Part shown: piece after piece, positions 13,548 through 20,889 of the stretch | Layout: each line of letters starts with the position of its first letter | How positions within the stretch are numbered: position 1 is the first letter of the stretch | Assembly: GCA_018340805.1 (NCBI GenBank) | Contig: JACMZG010001908.1 | Span: 32,424,169 to 32,488,168, forward strand | Length of the DNA: 64,000 nt | DNA from: Microvelia longipes | Taxonomy: Eukaryota; Arthropoda; Insecta; Hemiptera; Veliidae | Direction: 5' to 3' | The notes under the pieces: generated by a model | The model's input: only the letters and a program-made list of their open reading frames with translations | Told to the model about the DNA's origin: nothing | Databases searched by the model: none | Position numbers and translations under genes: made by a program

Positions 13548-16500
13548 TGCATGTATATATTGTTCTAATTTTTATAATTATTATTGGTGTTTATTTGTTT
13601 TAGATTAATGTACCCTCACCCTAACTCCTACACATACTCGAAAAGATTAGCTGAAGCTGTTGTCAATAAATTTTATCCACAGCTGCCTGTCATTATTCTT
13701 AGACCTTCCATTGGTGAGGATAAAGTCAACATTTTATTAATAAATATTGCATTAATTTAAGCGAATTTTCAATGGAAAATTATGAGATGTTTTTATAGGA
13801 ACTGCCTTAGAAAATAATAATAGTAATATATTATGTAACTAGGAAGGTTGTATTTACCGCAAGTTGAAGAAGCAATCGAAGAATCAGCTACCGTCGTACT
13901 TGCTGTTGGATATAAATATCCCTGGACCGGTTTCGGCTAACGCCATCATCAGCAGGTGGGCAACACTCGAGCTCTCAGTCTAGTTGAGAGCTCGAGTGTT
14001 GCCCCGCCTGCTGATGATGCGTTTATGCGAAACCGTCCAGGGATATTTATATCCAACAGCAAGTACGACGGTAGCTGATTCTTCGATTTATGTAACTAGG
14101 GTTGGAATTGAGAATTTATTCCTGTGGAAATTAGTTTAATAACGAGCGAAGCAAGTCAATGCTTAATTTTCAAAGCAATAAAATCGTTTTACAGCATATA
14201 CTATTTTTTTGTTAAACGAAGTAAAAAAATCGGGTACAAAGTACCTTGGAACTTTTCCTCACACTGAGAAAAAATTCCGTGTAGGAGCAATAGGAAAAAC
14301 ATTGGTCGCAAACAGAAAATTCAGTAGATCTAAGGACAACTAGAATATAGCTAATCCAACAGAACAGATTTAGTTAAAGGCATTTTGCGAATTCAACTAA
14401 ATATTTAGTTAAAGGAGTTTGTTGTATCAGCTAAGGTTTCAGTTAAGTACTTTCAAGTTTCAAATAAACATTTATTGGACATAGCTAAAGGATCAAGTTA
14501 CTTTAACTAAACATTTGATTAACGGTTGTTTAGTAGAAGGAACTAAAACATAGTAACGCCAACTGAACGAATTTAGTAGGTCGAACTAGTGTGTTGTAAG
14601 GGGCAGTGTAAGCCGTACAGTTGGAAATACTGGTGGTGCTTAGGTACACTAAACCTTNNNNNNNNNNNNNNNNNNNNNNNNNNNNNNNNNNNNNNNNNNN
14701 NNNNNNNNNNNNNNNNNNNNNNNNNNNNNNNNNNNNNNNNNNNNNNNNNNNNNNNNNNNNNNNNNNNNNNNNNNNNNNNNNNNNNNNNNNNNNNNNNNNN
14801 NNNNNNNNNNNNNNNNNNNNNNNNNNNNNNNNNNNNNNNNNNNNNNNNNNNNNNNNNNNNNNNNNNNNNNNNNNNNNNNNNNNNNNNNNNNNNNNNNNNN
14901 NNNNNNNNNNNNNNNNNNNNNNNNNNNNNNNNNNNNNNNNNNNNNNNNNNNNNNNNNNNNNNNNNNNNNNNNNNNNNNNNNNNNNNNNNNNNNNNNNNNN
15001 NNNNNNNNNNNNNNNNNNNNNNNNNNNNNNNNNNNNNNNNNNNNNNNNNNNNNNNNNNNNNNNNNNNNNNNNNNNNNNNNNNNNNNNNNNNNNNNNNNNN
15101 NNNNNNNNNNNNNNNNNNNNNNNNNNNNNNNNNNNNNNNNNNNNNNNNNNNNNNNNNNNNNNNNNNNNNNNNNNNNNNNNNNNNNNNNNNNNNNNNNNNN
15201 NNNNNNNNNNNNNNNNNNNNNNNNNNNNNNNNNNNNNNNNNNNNNNNNNNNNNNNNNNNNNNNNNNNNNNNNNNNNNNNNNNNNNNNNNNNNNNNNNNNN
15301 NNNNNNNNNNNNNNNNNNNNNNNNNNNNNNNNNNNNNNNNNNNNNNNNNNNNNNNNNNNNNNNNNNNNNNNNNNNNNNNNNNNNNNNNNNNNNNNNNNNN
15401 NNNNNNNNNNNNNNNNNNNNNNNNNNNNNNNNNNNNNNNNNNNNNNNNNNNNNNNNNNNNNNNNNNNNNNNNNNNNNNNNNNNNNNNNNNNNNNNNAATA
15501 AAATTCTGTTTCACACCAACAAATATGCCCTTAACTATAATTTAGTTGTGCAGAAAAAGTCATTTTTCTCTCAGTGCATCACATCGAATTCGCTAAGCTC
15601 GTTCTCAGAGTATACAGTTCGCTAAATTTATTCTGCAGCATTTTCTCGGACTCGCTTCGCTTGTCCTCACATAGTAAATAATTCCGTTTCATTCTCACGC
15701 TCAATGCTGCTTTACTTTTATGATCCAACAAAAGTCATGGATATACTTGTCGTATTAAAACGAAACTTGGTATACTTATTTATTACGTAAAGGTGTATAC
15801 TTGTACCAAAGATCAACTCAATTGAATTGTCTTCCGATTTGTTAAAAATTAAAAAAAAAACATTCACAAATCATTTGATAAGCGAAAATACATTAGTTTT
15901 ATTCCAAGCGATCGCCATCAAAGCACTAACCTCACTCGACGCTACTTATCTTTTATGATTCAACAAAATCCGTAGGTATGGTTTCCGTATTGAAACGAAA
16001 CTTGAGTATACTTACTTATTACATAATGTAGACACACGTTATATACTTGTACTAAATTACAACTCAATCGGAATTTATTTCGATTTTTAACATTTTTAAG
16101 ACGTATACAAGTTATTGGATAAAAATTGAACTAATACTGATAATGAGAAATATATAATACTTATATACCAACTGCAGGTGTGATGAATTTCAAACCGATC
16201 AAAACATTTTTCCGCCCATTATGAATTTTCGAAATTTTTGCTGCCTTATTGTTGCCGTTTGATGTCGTCATTTCGGATAGCCTCACTGAACCTAAAAAGA
16301 TTGTTTTTGTACCAAGTTTTTAACTCTCTACTCTAGCATTGCTCCAAGAATATCTACGATGATAACAGGCACACTCTCACAGGCATACAAAAAGAAAACT
16401 TTGTAAAAACCACTCAAAGGGTCTTAAAAACACTTGAAACCGATTATTAAGTTGAAATCTCAGATTTTTGGTGCGCAAACAATACTTCTTCTATATACCT

Positions 16501-19500
16501 ACGGTATAATTGAGGAAAAGTGTAATGAAACAACCTAAGGTGTTTCACAATTTTTAAGATTTGCATTAATTTTAAACCTGCCTACTTACTACATTAGATA
16601 CATTATAGGATTTGTTTGAAGATTGTTTTAATTTCTTACGAGGTTTATTAAGATCTTTTTTATGCTCTTGATCTTTATGTCGACATAGGCGCTTAAAGTA
16701 ATGTTGTAAATGCATTTATAACCTGTTATTAATTGACCGATTTATTTTCAGTGTGTCCTACCATTGAAGAGCCATTCCCTGGATGGGTTGATAATCTGAA
16801 TGGGCCATCTGGCATCCTAATAGGCGCAGGTAAAGGAGTTATCAGGAGTATGCTTTGCCACGAGGAGGCCTGTGCTGAAGTTATGCCTGTTGATTATGCT
16901 ATTAATGCTATGCTTCTTATCACTTCAACATTATCACAGAAAGAGAGGTTAGCGATCTTTTTTTAATAGAAATATCATAACTTTGATTATGATTTTTATC
17001 TTTACCATAACTTATTTTAATATCTGTGAGCTTTTTTACCTCTAATCACCCCTGACTAGCAGAGGACACTATGAATGGGGGGGGGGGAAAGGTTTATTAC
17101 TGAAGTTGGGAGTCTTGCATTGGTATTAATTTATAGGTCGTTGAAATTTCCAAATTTAATAGTTAATATCTTCAAAATTGCGACTGATATCGAAATGAAA
17201 TTTTATGTATCGAGTGTGCACCAATAGATGTACATTTGTGTTAAATTTCATATCGATCAGCTAACTTTCTTATTTTCTCAGATTTATTTTTTAATTTTTG
17301 ATGATGATTCAGTGAAATAGGTTATCCTAGCCTGAAAAATATCATCTTCCTAGGAGCACAACAAGACCTAAAGTCTTGTTTGGTGGAAAGTTTCAACTCA
17401 TAAGCGTAAACAAAGTGGGAGTTATGCATGACATAGACACACTGACACACACACACAGACAACATGATGAAAACAACTCTAAACGTCATGAAAATACCTC
17501 AAAACTTACAACTAATAAATTAACTCTACAATGCAACAAATAATTTAAAAGTTATAGTTTACTAAATAAATTATTTGTGAAACTGATTTGTGATCTTTCT
17601 TAAACCTACTTTTATCATGGAGTTCTACTCTAAGAATATTAGAACCTTAGAATATTTTTTAATTAATTTTCAGAGTTGGTGAAATTCCGGTATTTAATGT
17701 AACCCAAGGTAAAACCCACACAGTAACCTGGGGTGAAGTTTTACAAGTGAGCAGGGAACTCAACTTCCAGCACCCTTTTGAGATCATGTTGTGGTATCCC
17801 AACGGCAATATTTACCGAGCTGATGCCTACGGAAAGTTCGTTCATCGACTCAATGTCATATTCTTCCACTGGATTCCAGCTTATTTGATTGATTTCATTA
17901 TGGTTATTATCAACAGAAAACCATTGTAAGTATATTCTTATGAATCTAATTGTTTAACCCATTTTCTAATTTATTTAAGATTAAAGGATTTTTTATCACG
18001 TAAGGAATTATAATAATAATTTAGAAGAGCAATGTTTTTCAAAAAATGGAGTAAACGTAAATACTTATCTTTCTTTAGTTTCTTAATAATCCAGTATATT
18101 AAGCTTAAGTAAGTTTATTACCTTGTCTGCCTTTCCTTTCTTCTTTACTTCTCGTATTACTGTCATCCCATCCATTCCCATTTAAATTTATTTACATTAT
18201 CAATATCTTTCATCACTCCTCCTATCTGTCTCAACCTTGGTCTGTATCTTTGCCTAGTACCTGCCTGCATTTTTTTATATGACTTCTTAAGAATTCTACC
18301 TAATGCATTCAATAATACATTTGGATATATACAATGATTTTTTGCCCATTATACTTTTCCTGTTTTTGCTTGATTTTTAGCGGATTTGCAAAGGAATTTC
18401 TATTTTCTACGGATTTCCTGGACTGGACACTAGAATTATAATTAGACTCCCTAGTTAATGATTTAACTTTTATTATATTTTTATCTAATTTTTTATTGTT
18501 ATATATTTAGGTTTACAACAAAAAATAAAAGCTAGTATAGTTAGTTGACTAATTTTTTTTTATTTTTAGCCTTGTAAATATTCAAAGAAGAATTCAAGAC
18601 GGTCTGGGAATGCTTCAATATTTCACGACTAGACAGTGGGTGTTCAAAAACGATAAGTTGTTGGAAATCCGCAAATATATGAATGATGAAGACAAAAAGA
18701 TCTTTAGTATGGACTTTGAGTCTAAAGAAATGAAACCTTATCTGCTGGACTGTTTGTTCGGAATCAGACATATATTTCTGAAAGAAGACCCTGCCTCCCT
18801 TCCTAGGAGTAGAAGATTGATCAAAATGTAAGTAATTCTTAAGTTTTGATGATTTGATGCAGCTCTGAATGCTGTAGCTCTTGGTACGTACAATAATTGA
18901 TAATTCTAGGTCATAGTAGTTGCATTTTTTTTATTATATTATCTAAAATATTTAATTGGCGATGATAGCTATATTTTTCATTAAAGCAATCTAAAACCTA
19001 TCATCAAAACAAAAATAAATTAATACTGAGTAGACAATAAACATTGTCTTTTCTTTTGTATGAATTTTTATTCCTTCTAAAATAGTTTAGTACTAAAATT
19101 AGTTTATTTTTGAAGCCCTTGTTTCAAGAATTAATGGCTTCAAATGTGATGATTTTACTCCTATTTGTTCTAAAGTGTGTTCTAGAACAATATTTCTCAA
19201 CCTTTTTGTAGTAATGATCCTTTTTAGAGAGTCGTATGTATCTAATGAAGATCATCTGTCTAAGACAAGAAGAATATCCGAATGAAGTTCTTATCGCTGT
19301 CTAAACAAGTGTAGACATCATTAAACTAGTAAATAAAGTAATTAAAATATCTTTGTTCCATGCATTTTTTTACAAAAGTATTTCTATGTATTTAAAAAAA
19401 AAAAAATAATCTACTTTACCAATAATTTTCTCCTGGCCCAGCAATAATTGCTCTAGGACCCAAGGGTTGAGAATCGCTGTTATAAGATAGTCTTGGAAAT

Positions 19501-20889
19501 AGCCTTAGAAATTATAGGAGAGAATAAGGACATCTTATAAGAGATATTCGGACATCTTGTTTATAGAAGAGACTAAAGACATCTTGTTTATAGGAGGACT
19601 AAAGACATCTTGGGGAGACTAAAGACATCTTGTTTATAGGAGAGACTAAAGACATCTTGTTTATAGGAGAGACTAAAGACATCTTGTTTATAGGAGAGAC
19701 TAAAGACATCTTGTTTATAGGAGAGACTAAAGACATCTTGTTTATAGGAGAGACTAAAGACATCTTGTTTATAGGAGAGACTAAAGACATCTTGTTTATA
19801 GGAGAGACTAAGACATCTTGTTATAGAGAGAGACTAAAGACATCTTGTTTATTGGAGAGTTTAATGACATCTTGTTTAATCAATCATGATATAAAATTAA
19901 AGTGACTTAATTAATACTAGTATTAATCCTTGTGTGTATGTCTCCATAATTGTTTCTTTTCCTCAAGGTATATTGAGAAAGTATTGTTTTTTTATACCGG
20001 GTAATTTTGAAAAAATCATATAAGCCGAAAACATGTTGCAATCAATTTGAGATTTGGCATGCATGTAGCCGTGTATAAGACTAACATATATGCCAAGTTT
20101 AATTTAATTATCAGCATTAGTTCAATTTTTATCAGATGTCTTCTGTACGTTTTTAAAAAATTGTGAAAAATCAGAGAATAATCCAATTAAGTTGAAATGT
20201 AGTACAAGTGTATACCTTTACGTAATAAATAAGTAAACCAACTTTTGATTCAATGTTAAAAGTATATCCATGATTTGAGTTGGATTGTAAAAGTTAAGCA
20301 GCATTGAGCGGGGTCAGTGCCTGGATGGATGACTGTTGGGAATGGAATGGATATATTTATTTACCATATCCATAGTACGAGTTGTATAGTCTGAGGACGA
20401 GCAAAGCAAGTCCAAGGATGAGTGTAGTGAATCTCATGTGATGAGGAAATGTTACAAAGTATCCCTTACCCAATTTTTAAAATAAATTGTTATTATTTCT
20501 GATTATAGCCCTGAAATGAACTCCTTATATTTTTATGCTAGAGTTTCTGTTATCACTCTAGTGCTAAGATGGTTTAGTATGTTTGAAAAAGTTAGGCGTA
20601 ATTCTCTGCATTATTTAAAATGCCTATATCTGAGAATATAATTGTAAAATCAGTTATTTATATAAATTGTAATTATTTATTTATTTCTAGATACTGGGCT
20701 CTGGACAAACTAGCCTCTATATTTGGATACCTCTTGCTCTTCTGGCTTATATACCAGTGTTTTGGTCTTACCAAATCCGGTCTAGACTATGTTGTTTCCA
20801 ATCTACCAGAAACCATACCATTCTTTAGGACCCTCACACCAGCTCAAACTGTTCCGGGTCCTAGTATCATTGACAATCCTGATTTGTGA
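1088..20889 (+). CDS. Fatty acyl-CoA reductase A (FAR), complete, 8 coding exons
   Basis: Predicted 532-aa NADPH-dependent fatty acyl-CoA reductase, which converts long-chain acyl-CoA to fatty alcohol at the ER or peroxisome membrane (family knowledge). Joined exons: 1088-1276, 4285-4533, 5325-5470, 13604-13713, 16752-16947, 17674-17925, 18570-18827, 20691-20889; every junction is GT-AG and phases agree. Visible: Rossmann nucleotide motif TGGSGFMG (residues 16-23), catalytic YxxxK as Y204-TYS-K208, then RPSIV (228-232), a NLNGPSG...GAGKG segment in exon 5, the C-terminal FAR_C ('sterile') domain about 358-450 beginning near HRLNVIFFHW, and a C-terminal membrane helix about 474-493. The length is typical of insect FARs. 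The start is the ATG just after the acceptor; an upstream in-frame ATG (1061) lies inside the intron. No frameshift or lost catalytic residue was seen. The product could serve wax, cuticle or pheromone lipid; substrate chain length cannot be read from sequence. Confidence 0.96.
1375..2207 (-). pseudogene. Internally deleted mariner-type transposase relic
   Basis: Minus strand, inside FAR-A intron 1. The frame 2034-1765 encodes a Mos1-like N-terminal helix-turn-helix (KFCVKNEIKYKDTFRMLTLA, then NVYRWYKMFSKGREDVNDEE and GGRPSTS). Further along, frames near 1690-1590 give remnants resembling the later transposase (LWNKNW, then SPDLAPCDF), with the intervening catalytic part missing and several frame breaks. 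The right end (2207-2181 read backwards, TACGAGGCGTGTTCAAAAAG) looks like a mariner inverted-repeat end beginning at a TA target. The opposite terminus was not found. Non-functional; the left boundary is approximate. Confidence 0.75.
2159..2190. repeat. 12-bp-arm inverted repeat next to mariner terminus
   Basis: AAGTATCGCAAA (2159-2170) and its perfect reverse complement TTTGCGATACTT (2179-2190) with an 8-bp spacer, immediately inside the mariner end. Confidence 0.8.
2208..3279 (+). other. FAR-A intron 1, unassigned AT-rich part
   Basis: No coding potential, RNA gene or clear repeat recognised between the mariner relic and the repeat at 3280. Confidence 0.5.
3280..3445 (+). repeat. Dispersed repeat copy with G-N-A hairpins
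   Basis: Starts with GCGAATTT...GAGCTTATGAGGTTG, shared with copies at about 6830, 10625 and 24784. It contains TGCGAAGCGC near 3390, the hairpin CCGC-GTA-GCGG (3415-3425) and arms GAGGC/GCCTC (3430-3444). These are the same kind of short hairpins that are amplified at 25738-25971. Confidence 0.6.
3446..4284 (+). other. FAR-A intron 1, distal part
   Basis: AT-rich, nothing recognised except the polypyrimidine tract and TTTCAG acceptor of exon 2 at its end. Confidence 0.5.
4285..4533 (+). CDS. FAR-A coding exon 2
   Basis: Residues 64-146, 83 codons, phase 0 on both sides. Encodes VVINGDIACDGLG and the NNVDIVFHSAATLR strand of the Rossmann fold. Acceptor TTTCAG, donor GTAAAG. Confidence 0.95.
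4534..5324 (+). other. FAR-A intron 2
   Basis: 791-nt intron bounded by GTAAAG and TTTGCAG. No internal feature recognised. Confidence 0.85.
5325..5470 (+). CDS. FAR-A coding exon 3
   Basis: Residues 147-195, ending with two bases of a split Lys codon. Encodes GFVHLSTAFCHVDYD, the active-site serine/threonine strand typical of extended short-chain dehydrogenases. Acceptor TTTGCAG, donor GTGAGT. Confidence 0.95.
5471..6980 (+). other. FAR-A intron 3, proximal part
   Basis: AT-rich intron. Contains a repeat piece AATTCGCTAATACATGG near 5807 that reappears near 25776, a 12-G run at 6164-6175, and a repeat copy about 6830-6960 related to 3280 and 24784. No coding sequence seen. Confidence 0.6.
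6981..8213. mobile_element. Non-autonomous hAT-type DNA transposon
   Basis: Left terminus CAGTAGTTCTTAACC (6981-6995) and right terminus GGTTAAGAACCATTG (8199-8213) form a typical hAT inverted terminal repeat (13/15 matching). The flanking octamers CTCTATTG (6973-6980) and CTCTTTAG (8214-8221) match at 6 of 8 positions, as expected of an aged 8-bp target duplication. The interior has no transposase frame. It lies in FAR-A intron 3. Confidence 0.78.
7858..7950 (+). repeat. Interspersed repeat copy (partner at 61835-61925)
   Basis: AGTCGCTGAAGTAGCCCTAG...ATACGTGAGTAA matches the reverse complement of about 61835-61925 with scattered differences. It lies inside the hAT element. Confidence 0.65.
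8214..9360 (+). other. FAR-A intron 3, middle part
   Basis: AT-rich, non-coding. Contains an isolated GGC-GAA-GCC mini-hairpin (8987-8995) and imperfect copies of a GAGGC..GCCGAG motif near 9018-9072. Nothing else recognised. Confidence 0.5.
9364..9439. repeat. 29-bp tandem repeat of self-complementary units
   Basis: Three units start at 9364, 9393 and 9422 with AGGGACGTAA. The first folds as AGGGACGTAAA/TTTACGTCCCT. Junctions give the 20-bp perfect palindrome TTACGTCCCTAGGGACGTAA at 9383-9402. The third unit is partial. Confidence 0.85.
9440..10624 (+). other. FAR-A intron 3, unassigned
   Basis: AT-rich, no feature recognised. Confidence 0.5.
10625..10965 (+). repeat. Dispersed repeat copy with central CA/TA microsatellite
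   Basis: Shares CTTATAAGGTTGTTCGGATG and, after the microsatellite, TGTCTAGGTCAATAACC...ACGATATCTGTT and GAAGTAGTCTT with the copy at 24784-25480, in the same order and orientation. Confidence 0.7.
10732..10782. repeat. (CA)n-(TA)n microsatellite
   Basis: Direct reading: CA dinucleotides pass into uninterrupted TA dinucleotides. It sits inside the dispersed repeat 10625-10965. Confidence 0.95.
10966..11948 (+). other. FAR-A intron 3, distal part with dispersed repeat
   Basis: Mostly AT-rich. About 11755-11850 carries a motif (ATACCCTATCTCATTACATG, then GAGAGGCCTGAAACATC) that recurs near 13045-13100 and 35424-35460. Confidence 0.55.
11949..12180 (+). pseudogene. 5'-truncated non-LTR retrotransposon (LINE) tail
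   Basis: An open stretch of 55 codons ending at TAA 12114-12116 reads as the C-terminus of a Jockey/I-type reverse transcriptase polyprotein: a VKHILMDC zinc-knuckle-like motif, then EILGDEERHIKNLFNYLIEN. It is followed by an A-rich (AATA)n-like tail, as expected for a LINE 3' end. 5'-truncated and inactive. Confidence 0.7.
12425..12500 (+). repeat. Second LINE-like 3' end with (TAAA)n tail
   Basis: TGTCATGTGTAGAGGTGC...TAAGCACCTTA followed by (TAAA)n at about 12480-12498. Interpreted as another short retrotransposon 3' end; no coding part remains. Confidence 0.45.
12501..13470 (+). other. FAR-A intron 3, last part
   Basis: AT-rich. Contains at about 13010-13100 a second copy of the motif found near 11755 (GAGGCTTGAAACATCTTT). 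No gene seen. Confidence 0.5.
13471..13560. repeat. (TA)n microsatellite
   Basis: Long alternating TA tract with a few G interruptions, 40 bases before the exon 4 acceptor of FAR-A. Confidence 0.95.
13604..13713 (+). CDS. FAR-A coding exon 4 (catalytic YxxxK)
   Basis: 110-nt exon, residues 195-232. Contains PHPNSYTYSKRLAE with catalytic Tyr204 and Lys208, and RPSI. Acceptor TTTTAG, donor GTGAGG. Too short for simple ORF calling; placed by homology to exon 4 of FAR-B, which has identical length and phase. Confidence 0.94.
13844..14087. mobile_element. Near-palindromic element, paired Penelope-like tails
   Basis: Two arms of about 105 bp in inverted orientation (left about 13874-13977, right about 13985-14088) around a short centre, for example CGAGCTCTCA / TGAGAGCTCG. 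The whole is flanked by the 13-bp direct repeat TTATGTAACTAGG (13831-13843 and 14088-14100). Read outward, each arm contains CTGCTGATGATG...CGAAACCG, a sequence style seen at the 3' end of the Penelope-like relic at 43060-43980. The left arm carries about 30 extra bases (13844-13873) missing on the right. It lies in FAR-A intron 4. Confidence 0.8.
14262..15576. mobile_element. Putative DNA transposon interrupted by the N gap
   Basis: Left end CACTGAGAAAAAATTCC (14262-) and right end TTTTTCTCTCAGTG (ending 15576) are inverted repeats (CACTGAGAAAAA versus CACTGAGAGAAAAA). The left interior contains several loosely repeated AGTTAAAG/CAACTAAA blocks. The class is not determined, and most of the interior is unsequenced. 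Confidence 0.45.
14658..15496. other. Assembly gap (839 N)
   Basis: Run of N inside FAR-A intron 4. The gap does not interrupt a coding exon, because exons 4 and 5 join in phase across it. Confidence 1.
15640..16110 (-). repeat. Two tandem copies of a 5S-promoter-bearing repeat
   Basis: On the minus strand, 15951-15901 reads ATAAGTAGCGTCGAGTGAGG then TTAGTGCTTTGATGGCGATC and CGCTTGGAA, closely matching the second half of 5S rRNA (boxes A, IE and C of its internal promoter). A truncated second copy lies at 15716-15692 (GTAAAGCAGCATTGAGCG). Each is preceded on the minus strand by the same roughly 200-bp body (TTGAGTT...GTACAAGTATA...ACGTAATAAATAAG). The related copy at 19990-20460 is in the opposite orientation. 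Confidence 0.72.
16111..16751 (+). other. FAR-A intron 4, distal part
   Basis: About 16390-16530 resembles the flanking body of the 5S-bearing repeat (TATATACCTACGGTATAATTGAGG), also seen near 32945 and 50610. The rest is unassigned; it ends in the TTTTCAG acceptor of exon 5. Confidence 0.5.
16752..16947 (+). CDS. FAR-A coding exon 5
   Basis: 196 nt, residues 232-297. The first codon (Val) is split with exon 4. Encodes EEPFPGWVDNLNGPSG and GAGKGVIRSM, segments strongly conserved among FARs. Donor GTTAGC after a split Arg. Confidence 0.95.
16948..17673 (+). other. FAR-A intron 5
   Basis: 726 nt, bounded by GTTAGC and TTTTCAG. Contains an 11-G run at 17077-17087 and repeat-like sequence (GATCAGCTAACTTTCTTATT). 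No gene seen. Confidence 0.8.
17674..17925 (+). CDS. FAR-A coding exon 6
   Basis: 252 nt, residues 297-381. Encodes IPVFNVTQG, TWGEVLQ and the junction into the FAR_C domain (HRLNVIFFHWIPAYLID). Donor GTAAGT splits a Phe codon (TT|C). Confidence 0.95.
17926..18569 (+). other. FAR-A intron 6
   Basis: 644 nt, GTAAGT to TTTTTAG. Nothing else recognised. Confidence 0.85.
18570..18827 (+). CDS. FAR-A coding exon 7 (FAR_C domain)
   Basis: 258 nt, residues 381-467. Encodes the QRRIQDGLGMLQYFTTRQW core of the FAR_C domain. Acceptor TTTTTAG, donor GTAAGT. Confidence 0.95.
19188..19479. mobile_element. Short hAT-type MITE
   Basis: Termini CAATATTTCTCAACC (19188-19202) and GGGTTGAGAATCGCTG (ending 19479) form a degenerate hAT inverted repeat (CAGYGNTTCTCAACC type). 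The flanking octamers TTCTAGAA and TTATAAGA match at 5 of 8 positions. No coding capacity. It lies in FAR-A intron 7. Confidence 0.65.
19525..19880. repeat. 27-bp minisatellite
   Basis: Roughly a dozen copies of a 27-bp unit containing GACATCTTGTTTATAGGAG. The centre (about 19620-19810) is almost perfect and the edges are degenerate. Because 27 is divisible by 3, the array stays open on both strands (IGETKDILF repeats on +, MSLVSPINK repeats on -). This is a by-product of the repeat, not evidence for a protein. Confidence 0.95.
19990..20460 (+). repeat. 5S-promoter-bearing dispersed repeat
   Basis: At 20291-20342 the sequence AAGTTAAGCAGCATTGAGCG then GGGTCAGTGCCTGGATGGAT and GACTG matches the 5S rRNA internal promoter region at most positions, but the 5' half of 5S is absent. 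The upstream body (about 20100-20290) matches the reverse complement of 15716-16110. Downstream comes GAGGACGAGCAAAGCAAGTC, also seen on the minus strand near 15660. Confidence 0.75.
20691..20889 (+). CDS. FAR-A terminal coding exon 8
   Basis: Residues 467-532 and the TGA stop at 20887-20889. Carries the hydrophobic C-terminal helix (about LASIFGYLLLFWLIYQCFGL) and a short polar tail rich in Pro/Thr. Confidence 0.94.

Noticed and set aside
14573..15625. Three long open frames of more than 300 codons
   Set aside because: They run through the N gap; undefined bases cannot contain stops, so the frames are meaningless.
19599..19905. Repetitive frames on both strands in the minisatellite
   Set aside because: Explained by the 27-bp unit length; intronic, no splice or homology support.
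20291..20342. Functional 5S rRNA gene
   Set aside because: Only the promoter half is present; the 5' half and 3' stem of 5S rRNA are missing.
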